Assembly: GCA_051453625.1 (NCBI GenBank)
Contig: JBOZIK010000001.1
Coordinates: 12,439,171 to 12,503,170, forward strand
Origin: Welwitschia mirabilis
Taxonomy: Eukaryota; Gnetophyta; Gnetopsida; Welwitschiales
DNA length: 64,000 nt
Direction: 5' to 3'
In this document: positions 44,229-56,030 of the stretch, in pieces
How positions within the stretch are numbered: the first letter of the stretch is position 1
Layout of the letters: each line of letters starts with the position of its first letter
The notes under the pieces: model-generated
Database searches by the model: none
Told to the model about the DNA's origin: nothing
Seen by the model: the letters and a program-made list of their open reading frames with translations, nothing else
Position numbers and translations under genes: made by a program

Positions 44229-45178
44229 CGTGTATTGCTTGTCACTTGTATTAGGGGTATATCGAGTGAATTTAAGTCTATAGAGTTGAGTCTTGTGATG
44301 TTTTTATAGTTTAAAACCTAAAGTAGAATTAACTCATATTTAGAGGATGATTAAACATTAAGCTAAAATGCTATTAATGGGAGTTACAACCTCCTATTAT
44401 ATTAGTTTACTCATGTATGTTTATAACAAGTTTAGATCTCATTAACTATTTACAAGATATCTTTTTATTTGATGAAAACTAGGAAGAAATTAAGCAAATA
44501 AACTTATGATATTACTATTATTTATAAATCCAGATAATATAGAAATCAATTATAAGTAAACATATAATATTAGTATGATTTGCTTTTTTAAGAATATAGG
44601 AATACTAATAAAGGAGTAAGTAAAATTTGATCCGAGGTTCTAATATGTCTATAACGTAATAATATTAATAAGGAAAGAAAAAGAAAATAAAATAAGAAAA
44701 AATAATGCTTAAGTAGGGTGAGAGAAGAGAAGGTATCACAAACTAATACTGTCACTATTAAGGTATTATAATAGTATCACGAAGGTCTAGGATGAATACA
44801 TTCTTAGTAAAACTAAAGCCTAATGATCATTAGACCTTAATGATACTTTTTAGACTGAATTGATCCTAGCATGACTCATGAAAGGAGAGATTTCATTATA
44901 ACAAACATAGATGCACCTTTAAGTATGCTTTCTCATAGAGATGGAGGATGAATGCATGTGGTATAAGAAAGTAAAATTGACAATGTAAACAATGTAAAAT
45001 GCAAGGGGAAATACACATCAACCATAAATTATTATGAATACAAAAGATAAAACACCTAAGTTAATGGCCACTTTATTAAAATTTTTGTGAATTTTATGTT
45101 TATTTTAATGGATCAAAATGTTAAACAAATAAAGTATTCATTAAATAAACCTATACAAATTCAAAAATTAGTAAGTAA
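44229..45178. other. No gene seen
   Basis: AT-rich sequence without repeat units, coding frames or recognisable motifs on either strand. Confidence 0.4.
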
Positions 45179-47350
45179 ATTCTTAAGTACAAATGTTAAA
45201 AAAGGCAAATAATAGAGTATTTAAATTCCATATTTATTTCCATAATTTACCTTTTTTACAATCACATATATTTCTTGTTTCAATAATTTAAATCAAATTG
45301 AGCATCTAGTATTATGACATCTTATTCTAGCAAGATTAAACATGTTATTTCTTAAAGAAATTAGTATTAAATTACTAGTAAGTATCTATAGCTCCAACAA
45401 AGTTGATCATGTCACAAATAAATCATTAGAGCTTCATTACTAGTGAGCATCTGTAGCCTAAGTCAGTTAACTTAATCCAAAATGATTAAAATAAAATATG
45501 CTTTTGGAGAAGAAATATTATATTTTTCTTTTGATTCTACTTCTCATTTTAACATTTTTATGCACATAAGAGCTTTCATTACTTTATTAGCCTAATTAAA
45601 AAATATTGTATTCCTATAAAATGCTTGCAAACAAAAAGTATAAAATCAAAGTAGATTCCACCTTTTTTAGCCATGTTTCTAGAATTGAAGATCTAAAGTG
45701 AAACTAATCTTAAAAAGAGAACTTAAAAATAATCATAACCTTTCTTCAAATAATATAATGCACTTTAAATTCTACCTAAACTTGTACTAACAAGATGATA
45801 TAATTATTAATGATTTATTTGTTAGGGTTATTAACTAGGATCATTAAGCCTTAAAAACTCATAGATGAATGAAAGGAACGAATGACTAATGAGTCTTATT
45901 AAATAATGCTAATGTAAAAGGGATGGATGATGAAGTTTAAGGTGGAAGTGGCTTATTTTATGTTGTGATGGTATTTTATGTTATTAAAGCAATTATTAAA
46001 TAAGTAATAATGCTTAAGTGATTCCATGAGAGCTACATCATCAAGTGATATTAGTTTTATTATAAATAACATACCCATCCTAGATCTAATCTAAAAGAAA
46101 AAATTAATCTAAAAAAATTAAAGGAAACTAAAATTTTCAAAGCAAAGGATTATCTAAAGTTATGTTTGAAAAATGGCTCAAGAGTATGGAAGGAAAGGTT
46201 ACATGATTGATCGANNNNNNNNNNNNNNNNNNNNNNNNNNNNNNNNNNNNNNNNNNNNNNNNNNNNNNNNNNNNNNNNNNNNNNNNNNNNNNNNNNNNNN
46301 NNNNNNNNNNNNNNTCTTAAGTACAAATGTTAAAAAAGGTAAATAAGAGAGTATTTAAATCCCATATTGTCTTTTCATAATTTACCTTTTTTTACAATTA
46401 TATATATTTCTTATTTCAATAATTTGAATCAAATTGAGCATCCAGTGTTATGACATATTCTTCTAGCAAGATTAAACATGTTATTTCTTAAAGAAATTCA
46501 ATTACTAGTTAGTATTTATAACTCCAACAAAGTTGATCATGTCATAAATAAATCATTAGAGCTTCATTACCAATGAGCATTCATAGCCTAAGTCAGTTAA
46601 CTTAATCCAATTAATTGATCAAAATAAAATGTGCTTTTGGAGAAGAAATATTATATTTTTCTTTTGATTTTACTTCTCATTTTAACATTTTTATGCACAT
46701 AAGAGCTATCATTACTTAATTAGCCTAATAAAAAAATATCGTATTCCTATAAATGCTTGAAAACAAAAAGTATAGAATCAAAGTAGATTCCACCTTTTTT
46801 AGCCATGTTTCCAGAATTGAAGATCTAAAGTGAAATAAATCTTAAAAAGATAACTCAAAAATAATCATAACCTTTCTTCAAATAATATAGTGCACTTTAA
46901 ATTCTTCCTAAACTTGTACTAATAAGATGATATACTTATTAATGATTTATTTATTAGGGTTATTAACCAAGGTCATTAAGCCTTAAAAACTCATAGATGA
47001 ATGAAAGGAGTAAATGACTAATGAGTCTTATTAAATAATGCTAATGTAAAAGGGATGGATGATGAAGTTTACGGTGGCAGTGGCTTATTTTATGTTGTGA
47101 TGGTATTTTATGTTATTAAAGTAAAGATTAAATAAGTGATAATGCTTAAGTGGTTCCATAAGAGCTACATCGTCAGGTGATATTAGTTTTATTATAAATA
47201 ACATACCCATCCTAGATCTAATCTAAAAGAAAATTTTAATCTAAAAAAATTAAAGGAAACTAGAATTTTAAAAGAAAAGGATTATCCAAAGTTATGTTTG
47301 AAAAGTGGCTCAAGAGTATGAAAGGGAAGGTTACATGATTGTTCAAAATT
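45179..47350 (+). repeat. LTR-like non-coding repeat, present twice
   Basis: 45,179-46,214 is repeated at 46,315-47,350 across a 100-N gap with about 95% identity, so probably one locus is shown twice. Near its end is TTATTATAAATAACATACCC (about 46,053-46,072, and near 47,190), a TATA-like box about 140 bp before the block ends. This resembles the promoter part of an LTR or another repeat promoter. No TG..CA ends or primer site were identified. Confidence 0.4.
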
Positions 47351-47589
47351 ATGTAAACATTCTAAATTGAGAGAGAATCCCTAAAATCAAAGAGGACATT
47401 AGTACAAGTAGTAAAGTTTATGCATTCAAAGTTAGAAATAGTCCATCCTTTAGCTTATCTATCTTTTGAAGACAACTCATGCAAGACATCATTTTGAGAT
47501 GGAGGCAAAAGTAAGTTGAAAACATTAGAGAAGATAAATGTTCATTAAAAAAACTATTAGATGATGGTTTCAATACTAATAAAGGTTTT

Positions 47590-48818
47590 TCTTAATCATT
47601 TAAGTTTAGGTCTTGCTTAGAAGATAAAGATTAAGATGAAATGGTTGGCTTATAAAGCTATTACGAAGAAGGTTCTTCATAGGATCGGTCAAGTTTAGAA
47701 TCTTTGTTAATGTTTTCCTCCTTGATAAGATTACTAGGGGATTCCTCCTCATGTGGTTGCTCATATGACAATGGTTATAATCTAAAAAGGGGTTCTCCTT
47801 TAGTGTTCTCCTCCTCATTGATGTTGCTTATTAACTCATCCTTTGATATATAACTATTTTCAAATGTATACCTTTCTTGAAATGATTGCTCATTTTCTAG
47901 AATGTTTTTATTATTAAGGTCCTAATGGATTTTCTTATTGGTTTCTTTCTTACTCCTAAAGGATATGGCATAGATATCATCAATTTCACTACCTCCTTCC
48001 TTTAAAGATTTATTAAGACTCTTAGGGTTATGTTCATGGAATGTAGGAATATTTTCATCTTCTTATTGGTCATTAGTTTGATTTAGTTATTGGAAAATCT
48101 GCTCAATATTTTGCAAGGTGGAAGAGCTTTACTAGTTAATATGATGAAGTTCTTATTTGATTCACATCTAAGTTTTCATAACGCTTTTATGTGTGTATTC
48201 CAAGGAAGAGGGTTATTAAGTGTAAGAAGATGAATGGTATTAACCAAATGATTAATAACATGAGTTATAAGGACCAATGGAATGCATAAGATCAAACTCC
48301 TCATGTGGAAAATAAGGCTTTTCAAACTTGTAGTAAGGAGGTTTATATATGTATGAAGAAGGATTTATATCTTAAAGATAATTTTTAATGGTTTTCATAT
48401 TGTTGAAATAATCTTGAGGTATAAAATAATATGGGTTATCACTAAGGAAAGGTAGAGGGCCTTGACAATCTAAGAGGATAACTAGGTATTCAAATTAAAG
48501 GTAATTATTTAAGGTTTTCTTAGGTTGAATATAATATTCTAGAGTTTGTTTAGAATGGATATAAGTAGTAAAATTATAAGTATTTTTATAGTTCCCTTAG
48601 GAAGATGTGCTTTCAATGTTAGGATCCATTCAGGGCTTGTACAGTATTTTGTATAATCTACCAAAAGGATCATGTACCTAACCCATGTCAAAAAATAGTC
48701 TATAATATTTAGTATTAGGATTATTTTTCACAAATCTACAAGTTTTAAAAAGGGGCTTAATATCAGACAAATTTTATAGAATGTAAGAGGATTTATCTGT
48801 AAAGTTTGAAGGCAACAT
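47590..48818 (-). pseudogene. Decayed minus-strand ORF, family not recognised
   Basis: Read on the minus strand from an ATG at 48,818, one frame runs for about 1.2 kb with scattered single stops: MLPSNFTDKSSYIL, then NLSDIKPLFKTCRFVKNNPN, TKYYRLFFDMG, VHDPFGRLYKILYKP and MDPNIESTSS. An aromatic and Pro-rich part follows (NPYYFIPQDYFNNMK, KPPYYKFEKPYFPHEEFD), and then an acidic, Ser/Glu-rich tail with ENIPTFHEHNPKS and NINEEENTKGEPLF. Several stops are TAG or TAA where Gln is plausible. The layout (structured head, Tyr/Pro-rich middle, acidic tail) could be a retroelement Gag. It lies just downstream, on its own strand, of the LTR-like block 49,390-50,095. I cannot name the family. Confidence 0.5.
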
Positions 48819-49389
48819 ATATAATAAAGCCAGCAACACTGGCTAATTTTACTAGTAGTGTCAGCTATTTAAAGAGAAATGGCATGAAACTTAAATGATG
48901 TTATGTTTAGGGTTTTATAAAATGTTTCATGTAATAGCCCATGGAAAAAAAATAGTGGAAAATGAGATGACATAAAAATGGAATGAAATGAAGCCTACTC
49001 AGAAAATCCTCAAAAAATTCTTTTTAAAAATTTTAATAGAAAAACTAAAATGCAAGAAAAAAATAATATAGCTACTAAAATGAAAATTTGTTAAAAGAAA
49101 AAAGAAAAATAAAATAACTCTTATAAGTTTTTTTCATTTCATTTTTTGATCTTCATTTTGGGTTACAACCTATAAAAATTTGTTAGATCTAAAAAACATT
49201 TATCAAACATACAACCATAAAAGATTTAATATAGAAATGGTGTTTAAGTTAGAGGGAAAAAAACTAAATAAAACTTAAAAAAGGACTAGCTCAGGTATCA
49301 CTAAAAACAAATAAATACCCATCACTAGGGGAAAATGAAAATACTAAAAAACTTAAAAGAAAGTATGCTAATCAGGTATGACACTAAAA
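48819..49389. other. No gene seen; possible primer-site region (minus strand)
   Basis: AT-rich spacer between the minus-strand ORF and the LTR-like block. Two short similar motifs, CTCAGGTATCACTAAAA (about 49,290) and ATCAGGTATGACACTAAAA (about 49,372), lie just inside the block. On the minus strand the latter would fit a decayed TGGCGCC-type primer site, but this is speculative. Confidence 0.3.
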
Positions 49390-50095
49390 CATTGTTTGAT
49401 GTCAGTTTTTACAATTTATAAAATTAAGACCCTTATTATAGCAAAGTCTTGATCTCATTCTTCCCATAGGAATAAATCAAGTTAGTACTAAATAGAGGTG
49501 ATACAATGTTCTCTAAACCTATAAGAAATTAAAAAAATGAAAATCAAAGTTTTAATGAGATTGAATTTTTGATGGTAATGTGGGAAGACAAACTAAGTAT
49601 AGAGGTATAGCTTAAATAATTTAACAACAAAACCTTTANNNNNNNNNNNNNNTATAACTTTCTGAAATAAAGGTTAAATTTGTAAGTCATTATGGCTTAG
49701 ATCATGGAATCGCATTCATCACATAAGTATTGGTGGATTTCTTAATCCCTTCGGTATTTCATAACATAATGTAAATATGGACAGTAATTACTAATGTGAT
49801 CAAGATCCATCAAATAAAATGACTACAACTACAAGTAACCTCAAGAAACTTGCTCTATTATGAAAAAACTCAACAATGTAGTTTTACATAATCATTAAAA
49901 GTATAAGGCTAATCCCAACTTAAAATAAAAATAAAAAACTACTACTTTTTATTAAAAACAAAAATTATGTTACATTGGAGGATGAAAGAAAATCTAATAT
50001 AAACTCTTCAAAGCTAGCTTTGAAGCTAGCTCACTTTCAAAAATGGAGCTCAAAAATCCATTTTAATGGTTGATGCTTAATGAGTAAAGATAATT
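49390..50095 (-). repeat. Second copy of the minus-strand LTR-like family
   Basis: Collinear with 4,520-5,190 (ATAAAATTAAGACCCTTATT, TCTCTAAACCTATAAGAAA, TCATTATGGCTTAGATC, AACAATGTAGTTT in the same order). It breaks off near 50,095, where the 5' LTR of element 3 begins, so element 3 probably inserted into it or truncated it. A 14-N gap lies at 49,639. The part that carries the TATA-like box in the first copy is not present here. Confidence 0.5.
50006..50025. other. 20-bp perfect palindrome
   Basis: CTTCAAAGCTAGCTTTGAAG reads the same on both strands and is followed by a further AGCTAGCT. It recurs at 51,612-51,631 after the 100-N gap. The homologous place in the 4,520 copy (AAAGATAGCCCCAAAGATAGCT) is not palindromic. 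It could form a cruciform or be incidental. Confidence 0.6.
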
Positions 50096-51015
50096 ATGTA
50101 AATTTTTATCATTAATAAAATGTTTTTATTCTTATAATTATATATTTTAGATGGTATTTGATATTTTTCTTTAGTATTAAGAATAACTTGCTAGCTATTT
50201 ATTGGGTGGGTTAGTTTTATATATATATATATTATGTTACACATACAAAATACCATTTGACATGAGGATGAGGAAGAATACCAAGGTGGTAAAAATACAG
50301 CAACAAATTTAATAATAAACGTATTCTTTAGGAGCAAAGAAAGGAAAGGGCAAAATAGAAAGGGAGCTAAAGGGTATATGAAGGGGGATCACCACAAAGA
50401 GGTAGGATCTTTTGGAGAAAAGGCTCTAGAAATAAAACTAAGTAAGAGGTCAAAAGAAAGCTTTAGATATTCTAAAAAGGGCATATCAGCATCTCTAATG
50501 TTTCAATGTTACCTACAAAGGAAAGCACAAACTTATCAGTATATTTCTATGTAACATTCTAGTATTTTAATATACAACTGAAAAGATAATATTTTTGAGA
50601 AGTATTATGAACATGTTTTACCACTTGAAAAAGTAATATCCTTTTTTGCTTGCTTCTATTTATGTTGCCAAACACAAATTAGGATGATTAGCGATATTTA
50701 AAAATAAGTATTATTTAGCATTTAGTGAAACTTCTATTATGTTTTCTTGATTTCCCATAATGTAATATATGTATATAGTAAACTCATTAATTATCAGCTT
50801 GGCTAGTTCAAGTAACTTCATCATGATTTTATCTTGATGATGTATTTTAAACTAAATGATTAAAGTATTAGTAATCTTAAATATTCTTTAGTAAACGTTT
50901 GATTGTAATTTAATGGTTTAAGCTTATTTCAGGTTTAGAGCATCATAGTTTTTTACATTTTTAAGCATAATTTCTTAGTATTTTTTAATTTATTTTACAA
51001 TATAATCTTACATAA
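50096..51015 (+). repeat. Element 3 5' LTR (first version)
   Basis: Non-coding block ending ..CTTACATAA immediately before the primer-site motif at 51,016. The left boundary is set where similarity to the 49,390 repeat stops, so it is approximate. It contains an (AT)n run at about 50,219-50,232. It shows no clear sequence identity to LTR A-C, although the ending and primer site are related. Confidence 0.5.
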
Positions 51016-51038
51016 TTTTGGTGCAAGAAGGGGGGCTA
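51016..51038 (+). other. Putative primer-binding site of element 3
   Basis: TTTTGGTGCAAGAAGGGGGG, a diverged form of the unit 1 and unit 2 site, at the same place relative to gag. The repeated version at 52,638 reads TTTTGATGCAAGAAGGAGGG and keeps the purine block. Confidence 0.55.
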
Positions 51039-51507
51039 TCCTAAAGCCATGAATAAGTCTATAATCTAATAATATAGCCAAGAAAAATGATGGGATGGGA
51101 AAGGTAAGTTTTTAAAAAACCCTAACAAATACAATTTGGATGACTAGACTAGAAGTAGGATTAAAATAGAGATAGAAGAGGAAGATTTTAGTATAGACCA
51201 AACCAATATTGGAAAGGCTATGAAAGAACAAATCTTTTCTGAATTCATGAGTGAAATAGAAATCTGTTGCATATTATTTCTCAAATCACATATCAGTCAA
51301 GGAGAATCTTCCCAAATAGTTAGGATAAATAAACTTGAAAAGAAATTTGTAGCAAGATGCTATTGGAAAGATGATGGAGATTCAAAACCTTTGAACTATG
51401 AAACTCACTTGCTAGAAGATTTAAGTCCTATTAATGTTATAGTCTTGGAATACTCAAAAAAGTGGAAAATATAAATATAACATCAATACCTACTTTTGAG
51501 ATCAAGA
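51039..51507 (+). pseudogene. Element 3 gag N-terminus (first version)
   Basis: Contains a stop-free stretch of 84 codons (51,220-51,474): KEQIFSEFMSEIEICC, NKLEKKFVARCYWKDDGDSK and LLEDLSPINVIVLEYSKK. The last block aligns with unit 1 Gag (ELEGLYWDKEE, IDLIVLETSDK), followed in both by I-PTF. It is the same N-terminal Gag region at greater divergence. It breaks at the 100-N gap and is repeated, more damaged, at 52,660-53,160. Confidence 0.65.
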
Positions 51508-51607
51508 NNNNNNNNNNNNNNNNNNNNNNNNNNNNNNNNNNNNNNNNNNNNNNNNNNNNNNNNNNNNNNNNNNNNNNNNNNNNNNNNNNNNNNNNNNNNN
51601 NNNNNNN

Positions 51608-52637
51608 AACTCTTCAAAGCTAGCTTTGAAGCTAGCTCACTTTCAAAAATGGAGCTCAAAAATCCATTTTAATGGTTGATGCTTGATAAGTAAAGATAAT
51701 TATGTAAATTTTTATCATTAATAAAATGTTTGTATTCTTATAATTATATATTTTAGATGGTATTCAATATTTCTTCTTTAGTATTAAGAATAATATACTA
51801 GCTATTTATTGGATGGATTAGTATTTTAAGATGTTAGGATATATATATATTATTACATTACACATACAAAATGCCATTTGACATGAGGATGAGGAAGAAG
51901 ACCAAGGTGGTAAAAATACAGCAAAAACTTTAATAATAAACCTATTCTTTAGGGGCAAAGAAAGGAAAGGGCAAAATAGAAAGGAAGCTAAAGGATATAT
52001 GAAGGGGGGTCACCACAAAGAGGAGAGATCTTTTGGAAAAAAGGCTTTAGAAATAAAACTAAGTAAGAGGTCAAAAGAAAGCTCCAAATATTCTAAAAAG
52101 AACATAGTAGCATATCTAATGTTCCAATGTTACCTACAAAGGAAAGCACAAACTTATTAGTATATTTCTATGTAACATTCTAGTATTTTAATATAAAGCT
52201 GAAAAGATAATATTTTTGAGAAGTATTATTAACATGTTTTATTACTTGGAAAAGTAATATCCTTTTTTTCTTGCTTATATTTATGTTGCTGAACATAAAT
52301 TAGGATGATTAGTAATATTTAGAAATAACTATTATCTAGCATTTAGTAAAACTTCTATTCTGTTTTCTTCATTCCCCATAATGTAATATATGTATATAGT
52401 AAACTCATTAATTATCAACCTGGCTAGTTCAAGTAACTTCATCATGATTTTATCTTGATGATGTATTTTAAACTAAATGGTTAAAGTATTAGTAACTTAA
52501 ATAGTTATTTAGTAAACTTCTAATTGTAATTTAATGATTTAAGCTTATTTCAGGTTTAGAGCATCATAGTTTTTTACATTTTTTAGCATAATTTCTTAGT
52601 ATTTTTTTAATTTATTTTATAGTATAAGCTTACATAA
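51608..52637 (+). repeat. Element 3 5' LTR, repeated version after N gap
   Basis: Repeats 50,002-51,015 at about 96% identity, including the palindrome and a ~90-bp piece of the upstream repeat. Because the repeat begins immediately after a 100-N gap and covers the whole preceding segment, I read it as a second allele or an unmerged contig end. Confidence 0.7.
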
Positions 52638-52659
52638 TTTTGATGCAAGAAGGAGGGCT

Positions 52660-53860
52660 ATCCTAAATCCATGAATAAGTCTATAATCCAATAAGATAGC
52701 CAATAAAAATTAAGGGATGAGAAAGGTAAGTTTTTTAAAAACCCTAAAAAATATAATTTGGATGACTAGACTAGAAGTAGGATTAAAATAGAGATAGAAG
52801 AGGAATATTTTAGTATAGATCAAACCACTATTGGAAATACTATGATAGAACAAATCTTTTTTGAATTCATGAGTGAAATAGAAAGTGCTTGCATATTCTT
52901 CTCAAATCACATATCAGTCAAGGAGAATCTTCCGAAATGGTTAGGATAAATAAACTTGAAAAGAAATTTGTAGCAAGATGCTATTAGAAAGATGATGGAG
53001 ATTCAAAACCTTTGAATTATAAAACTCACTAGCTAGAAGATTTAATTCCTATTAATGTTATAGTCTTAGAATACTCAAAAAAAGTGGGAAATATAAATAT
53101 AACATCAATACCTATTTTTGAGATCAAGAAATTATAAGAACCTCCACTGCATTTAAGTTTATTTGATGCATTCTACAAAGAAAATTATCTTAATTNNNNN
53201 NNNNNNNNNNNNNNNNNNNNNNNNNNNNNNNNNNNNNNNNNNNNNNNNNNNNNNNNNNNNNNNNNNNNNNNNNNNNNNNNNNNNNNNNNNNNNNNNNNNN
53301 NNNNNNNNNNNNNNNNNNNNNNNNNNNNNNNNNNNNNNNNNNNNNNNNNNNNNNNNNNNNNNNNNNNNNNNNNNNNNNNNNNNNNNNNNNNNNNNNNNNN
53401 NNNNNNNNNNNNNNNNNNNNNNNNNNNNNNNNNNNNNNNNNNNNNNNNNNNNNNNNNNNNNNNNNNNNNNNNNNNNNNNNNNNNNGAGTCAAACTTTAAA
53501 GGAATTAGACTTACTATGTAGAGGAAGCATTAAGACAAAGAATGTTCAAGAGGTAGGAGAAGCTATTACTTAGTTTTATAACGTGAGTTAAGGATGGGAA
53601 CTAAAAATGAAAAGAAGAAGAGAATAAATAAAGTATTTACCATAAAAGCAAATGGTAATATGTATAGTTCAAAGCATATCAGTCTTATGGAAGAAGTAGT
53701 TAAAAAAGTGACTAATAGTATGGTAGAAAAATTTGATCAGCTAGTTGTACAATACTTTAAAGAGGAAGAAGAACCTATATACAAACTTTGTGGAGAAGAT
53801 AATCATGAAGGAACAGAATGTCTCTACATGTAAAAATTTGTTCATTGATTAGATATTAAT
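52660..53860 (+). pseudogene. Element 3 gag (second version to zinc knuckle)
   Basis: N-terminal Gag repeated from 51,039-51,507, then a 290-N gap (53,196-53,485). After it, SQTLKELDLLCRGSIKTKN aligns with the GGSIRNGSIQEIK capsid block of unit 1. The open frame 53,594-53,833 (79 codons) ends IYKLCGEDNHEGTECLYM. That is a CCHC knuckle with spacing x2-C-x4-H-x4-C in which only the first Cys is Tyr, so it is better preserved than in units 1 and 2. This position confirms the knuckle reading there. Stops follow at 53,831. Confidence 0.72.
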
Positions 53861-54550
53861 AGAGCAAATTTAAATATAGAAAATCAATCTTAAGTAAGAA
53901 AAAAACCATATCCTTATAAAAGTAGGAAATGAGATAATAAGTCAGAAAAACCATTATAAAAGTATGTAAATTATTAAAGGAAAGAGTAATATAATTATTA
54001 TAGGAATTATAGAAACAAAGATTCAAAAAACATGAAAGAAAAATTGGAGGCAGAGAAGAAAGAAGGTAAAATTCCTGCTTAACCTCAATCTAATCCAAGT
54101 GAAGTAATAAGTAAAGCAATGAGTACTAGATCTAGAAATAGATGGTAATAGATAAATACTAAGAAAAGAAAAGAAATTTAAATAGCTCTCTAGTTTATAA
54201 AGGAATAAATAAGGGAAAGAAAAAGTAGTTGAGGCATTAGTAGATCCTCTACCTTTTTCAATGAGAATTAAATAAAGAAAAAATCCAAAAATTGATAGGA
54301 ATATAGAATATTTAACAAAATTTTTATAAGATATGATCATATTATTACCTCTTTTAAAATTACTAAAAGATGTACCTATGTATTAGAAGAAAATGAAGAG
54401 CATGTTCTTAAAACAAAGGAATAAAAAGAAAAGTAAGAAGGAAAAATAAATTAAGATGATTAGGAAAGATTAAGTTTCTTGGGTTTCCACATAAGTTATT
54501 TAAAATGAACAACATGAAAAGGACAGTGACCCAAGAACACCTATGATAGA
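53861..54550 (+). pseudogene. Element 3 gag C-terminal linker
   Basis: Basic, Lys/Asn-rich broken frame linking knuckle and protease. It contains EVISKAMSTRSRNR (about 54,100-54,145), corresponding to CKAITTRSSR in unit 2, a motif that precedes protease in this lineage. Several TAA/TAG stops. The 105-codon minus-strand open frame over this segment is an artefact of the A-rich coding strand. Confidence 0.6.
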
Positions 54551-54900
54551 CATAAAAATTAGTGAAAATCTCAAAGTATAAGCACTTTTGAATCTAGAAG
54601 CAAGTGTTAATGTGATGGCATATGAGACTTATGAGGAATCAAAAAAGCCAAATTTAATATCTTATGAAGGAAAAGTATACCTAATACTAGAAGGAATTCT
54701 AAAGAATATGCCCATTAAACTCCAAGCATATATCTACTTGATGGATTTTTTAGTAATGAAGACTCAAAGAGAAGACTCAAAGAGATACTAATGCAATAAT
54801 TTTAGAAAGACCTTAGATGGCTACTACAGATTCTACTATTTATTCTAAGAAAAGGATAATGGAAGTCAATTTAGGAGATGTTAAGAAAGATATTAAGTTA
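54551..54900 (+). pseudogene. Element 3 protease, active site lost
   Basis: The frame 54,588-54,791 (67 codons) begins NLEASVNVMAYETYEE. The active-site triplet D-L-G reads N-L-E: AAT at 54,591 and GAA at 54,597, two G-to-A changes. It continues with KVYLILEGILKNMPIKL and YLMDFLVMKTQRE, aligning with unit 1 (KLEGIMENTLINLQ, LVIMKTKE). The I-I-x-G motif is seen only as IILERP-like residues in another frame near 54,800. No catalytic activity is conceivable. Confidence 0.75.
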
Positions 54901-55064
54901 TTTAATGTAGTAGTTGTAGGGGAGATGGTGCATAATAAAAAATATAGAATTAATGCAATTCTAATATAAGAGATTAATATGATGTTAAACAAGAAAAATG
55001 AAGAAAATTATAAAGAAGAAAGTTTGACATCTCAAGAAATAGAAAAGCCTTTACTCAAGAAAGG

Positions 55065-56030
55065 GTTAGAGTATATTGAAGTAGTTCCAAATAGACCTCT
55101 AATTATAAATAGTTCTTTAACTCATTCTTAGGGGAAAAAAATCTTCAAAGAATGCTGATTAGAAAAAAATGAGCTTTTGCTTGGGATCATATTGATATTA
55201 ACAAAATAGATTTAAAAATATATCAATATAAAATTTATTTAAACACTTTTATTAAATCAAATAGGCAACCAGAAAGAATATGCAATTCACATATGAAAAA
55301 ATAATTACATAAGAAATTTCTAAACTCTAAGATGTTGGATTCATATATCCTATATCTGATTTAGAATGCTTTAGTCCTATTACACTAATGCCAAATACAG
55401 AAAATCAATAGAAAGTGTGTATATATTCTTAAATGTTGAATACAAAAACTTATAAAGATCATTTTTATCTCTCATTTATAGATTAAGTTTTAGAAAGAGT
55501 ATTTGGACATTAGTACTATAGCTTTTATGATGGATATACTGGATATAATTAGGTTTCAATAGCTTTGGAGAATCAAGCCAAGACAACTTTTACTTATCAT
55601 TGGGCTACTTATGCTTATAAATTATTACTATTTGGGTTATGTAATGCCCTTGCTACCTTCTAAAGGTTAGTAAATAGTATTTTTAAAGATATGATAAGAA
55701 GATATATTAAAGTATTTATGGATGATTTCTCAACTTTTAGAAATAATTTTGATGAGATACTTGACAAATTAAAAAGAGTTTAGAAAGATGTGAAGAGAAT
55801 CACTTAAAACTTAGCTAATTAAAAAATCATCTTATGGTGATGGAAGAAATAGTATTGGGACATAAAATATCTAAAAAAGGGATTGAGAATCATGTCCAAA
55901 AAAGTAAATTCATAAAAGATATCTTACCCTCAACCAAATGAAAAGAGTTATGATCTTTCTTAGGGCATGTTGGATATTATAGAAGATATATATCTAAGTT
56001 TAGTAAAATTACTAAACCTCTGAGTAACCT
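55065..56030 (+). pseudogene. Element 3 reverse transcriptase, FMDDF intact
   Basis: Palm and fingers blocks in order: YSFYDGYTGYN, SIALENQAKTTFTYHWATYAY, LLFGLCNALATF, and the catalytic FMDDFSTFRNNFDE with both Asp codons (GATGAT at 55,721-55,726). In a shifted frame the thumb reads VLGHKISKKGIENH, and the connection HVGYYRRYISKFSKITKPLS is near 55,965-56,022. Stops are present (TAG/TAA), and a frameshift lies after 55,770. Order and motifs match units 1 and 2. Confidence 0.85.

Noticed and set aside
54023-54340. Minus-strand 105-codon Phe/Leu-rich frame
   Set aside because: Opposite an A-rich gag linker; such frames arise from poly-Lys codons read in reverse. Not conserved in units 1 or 2.
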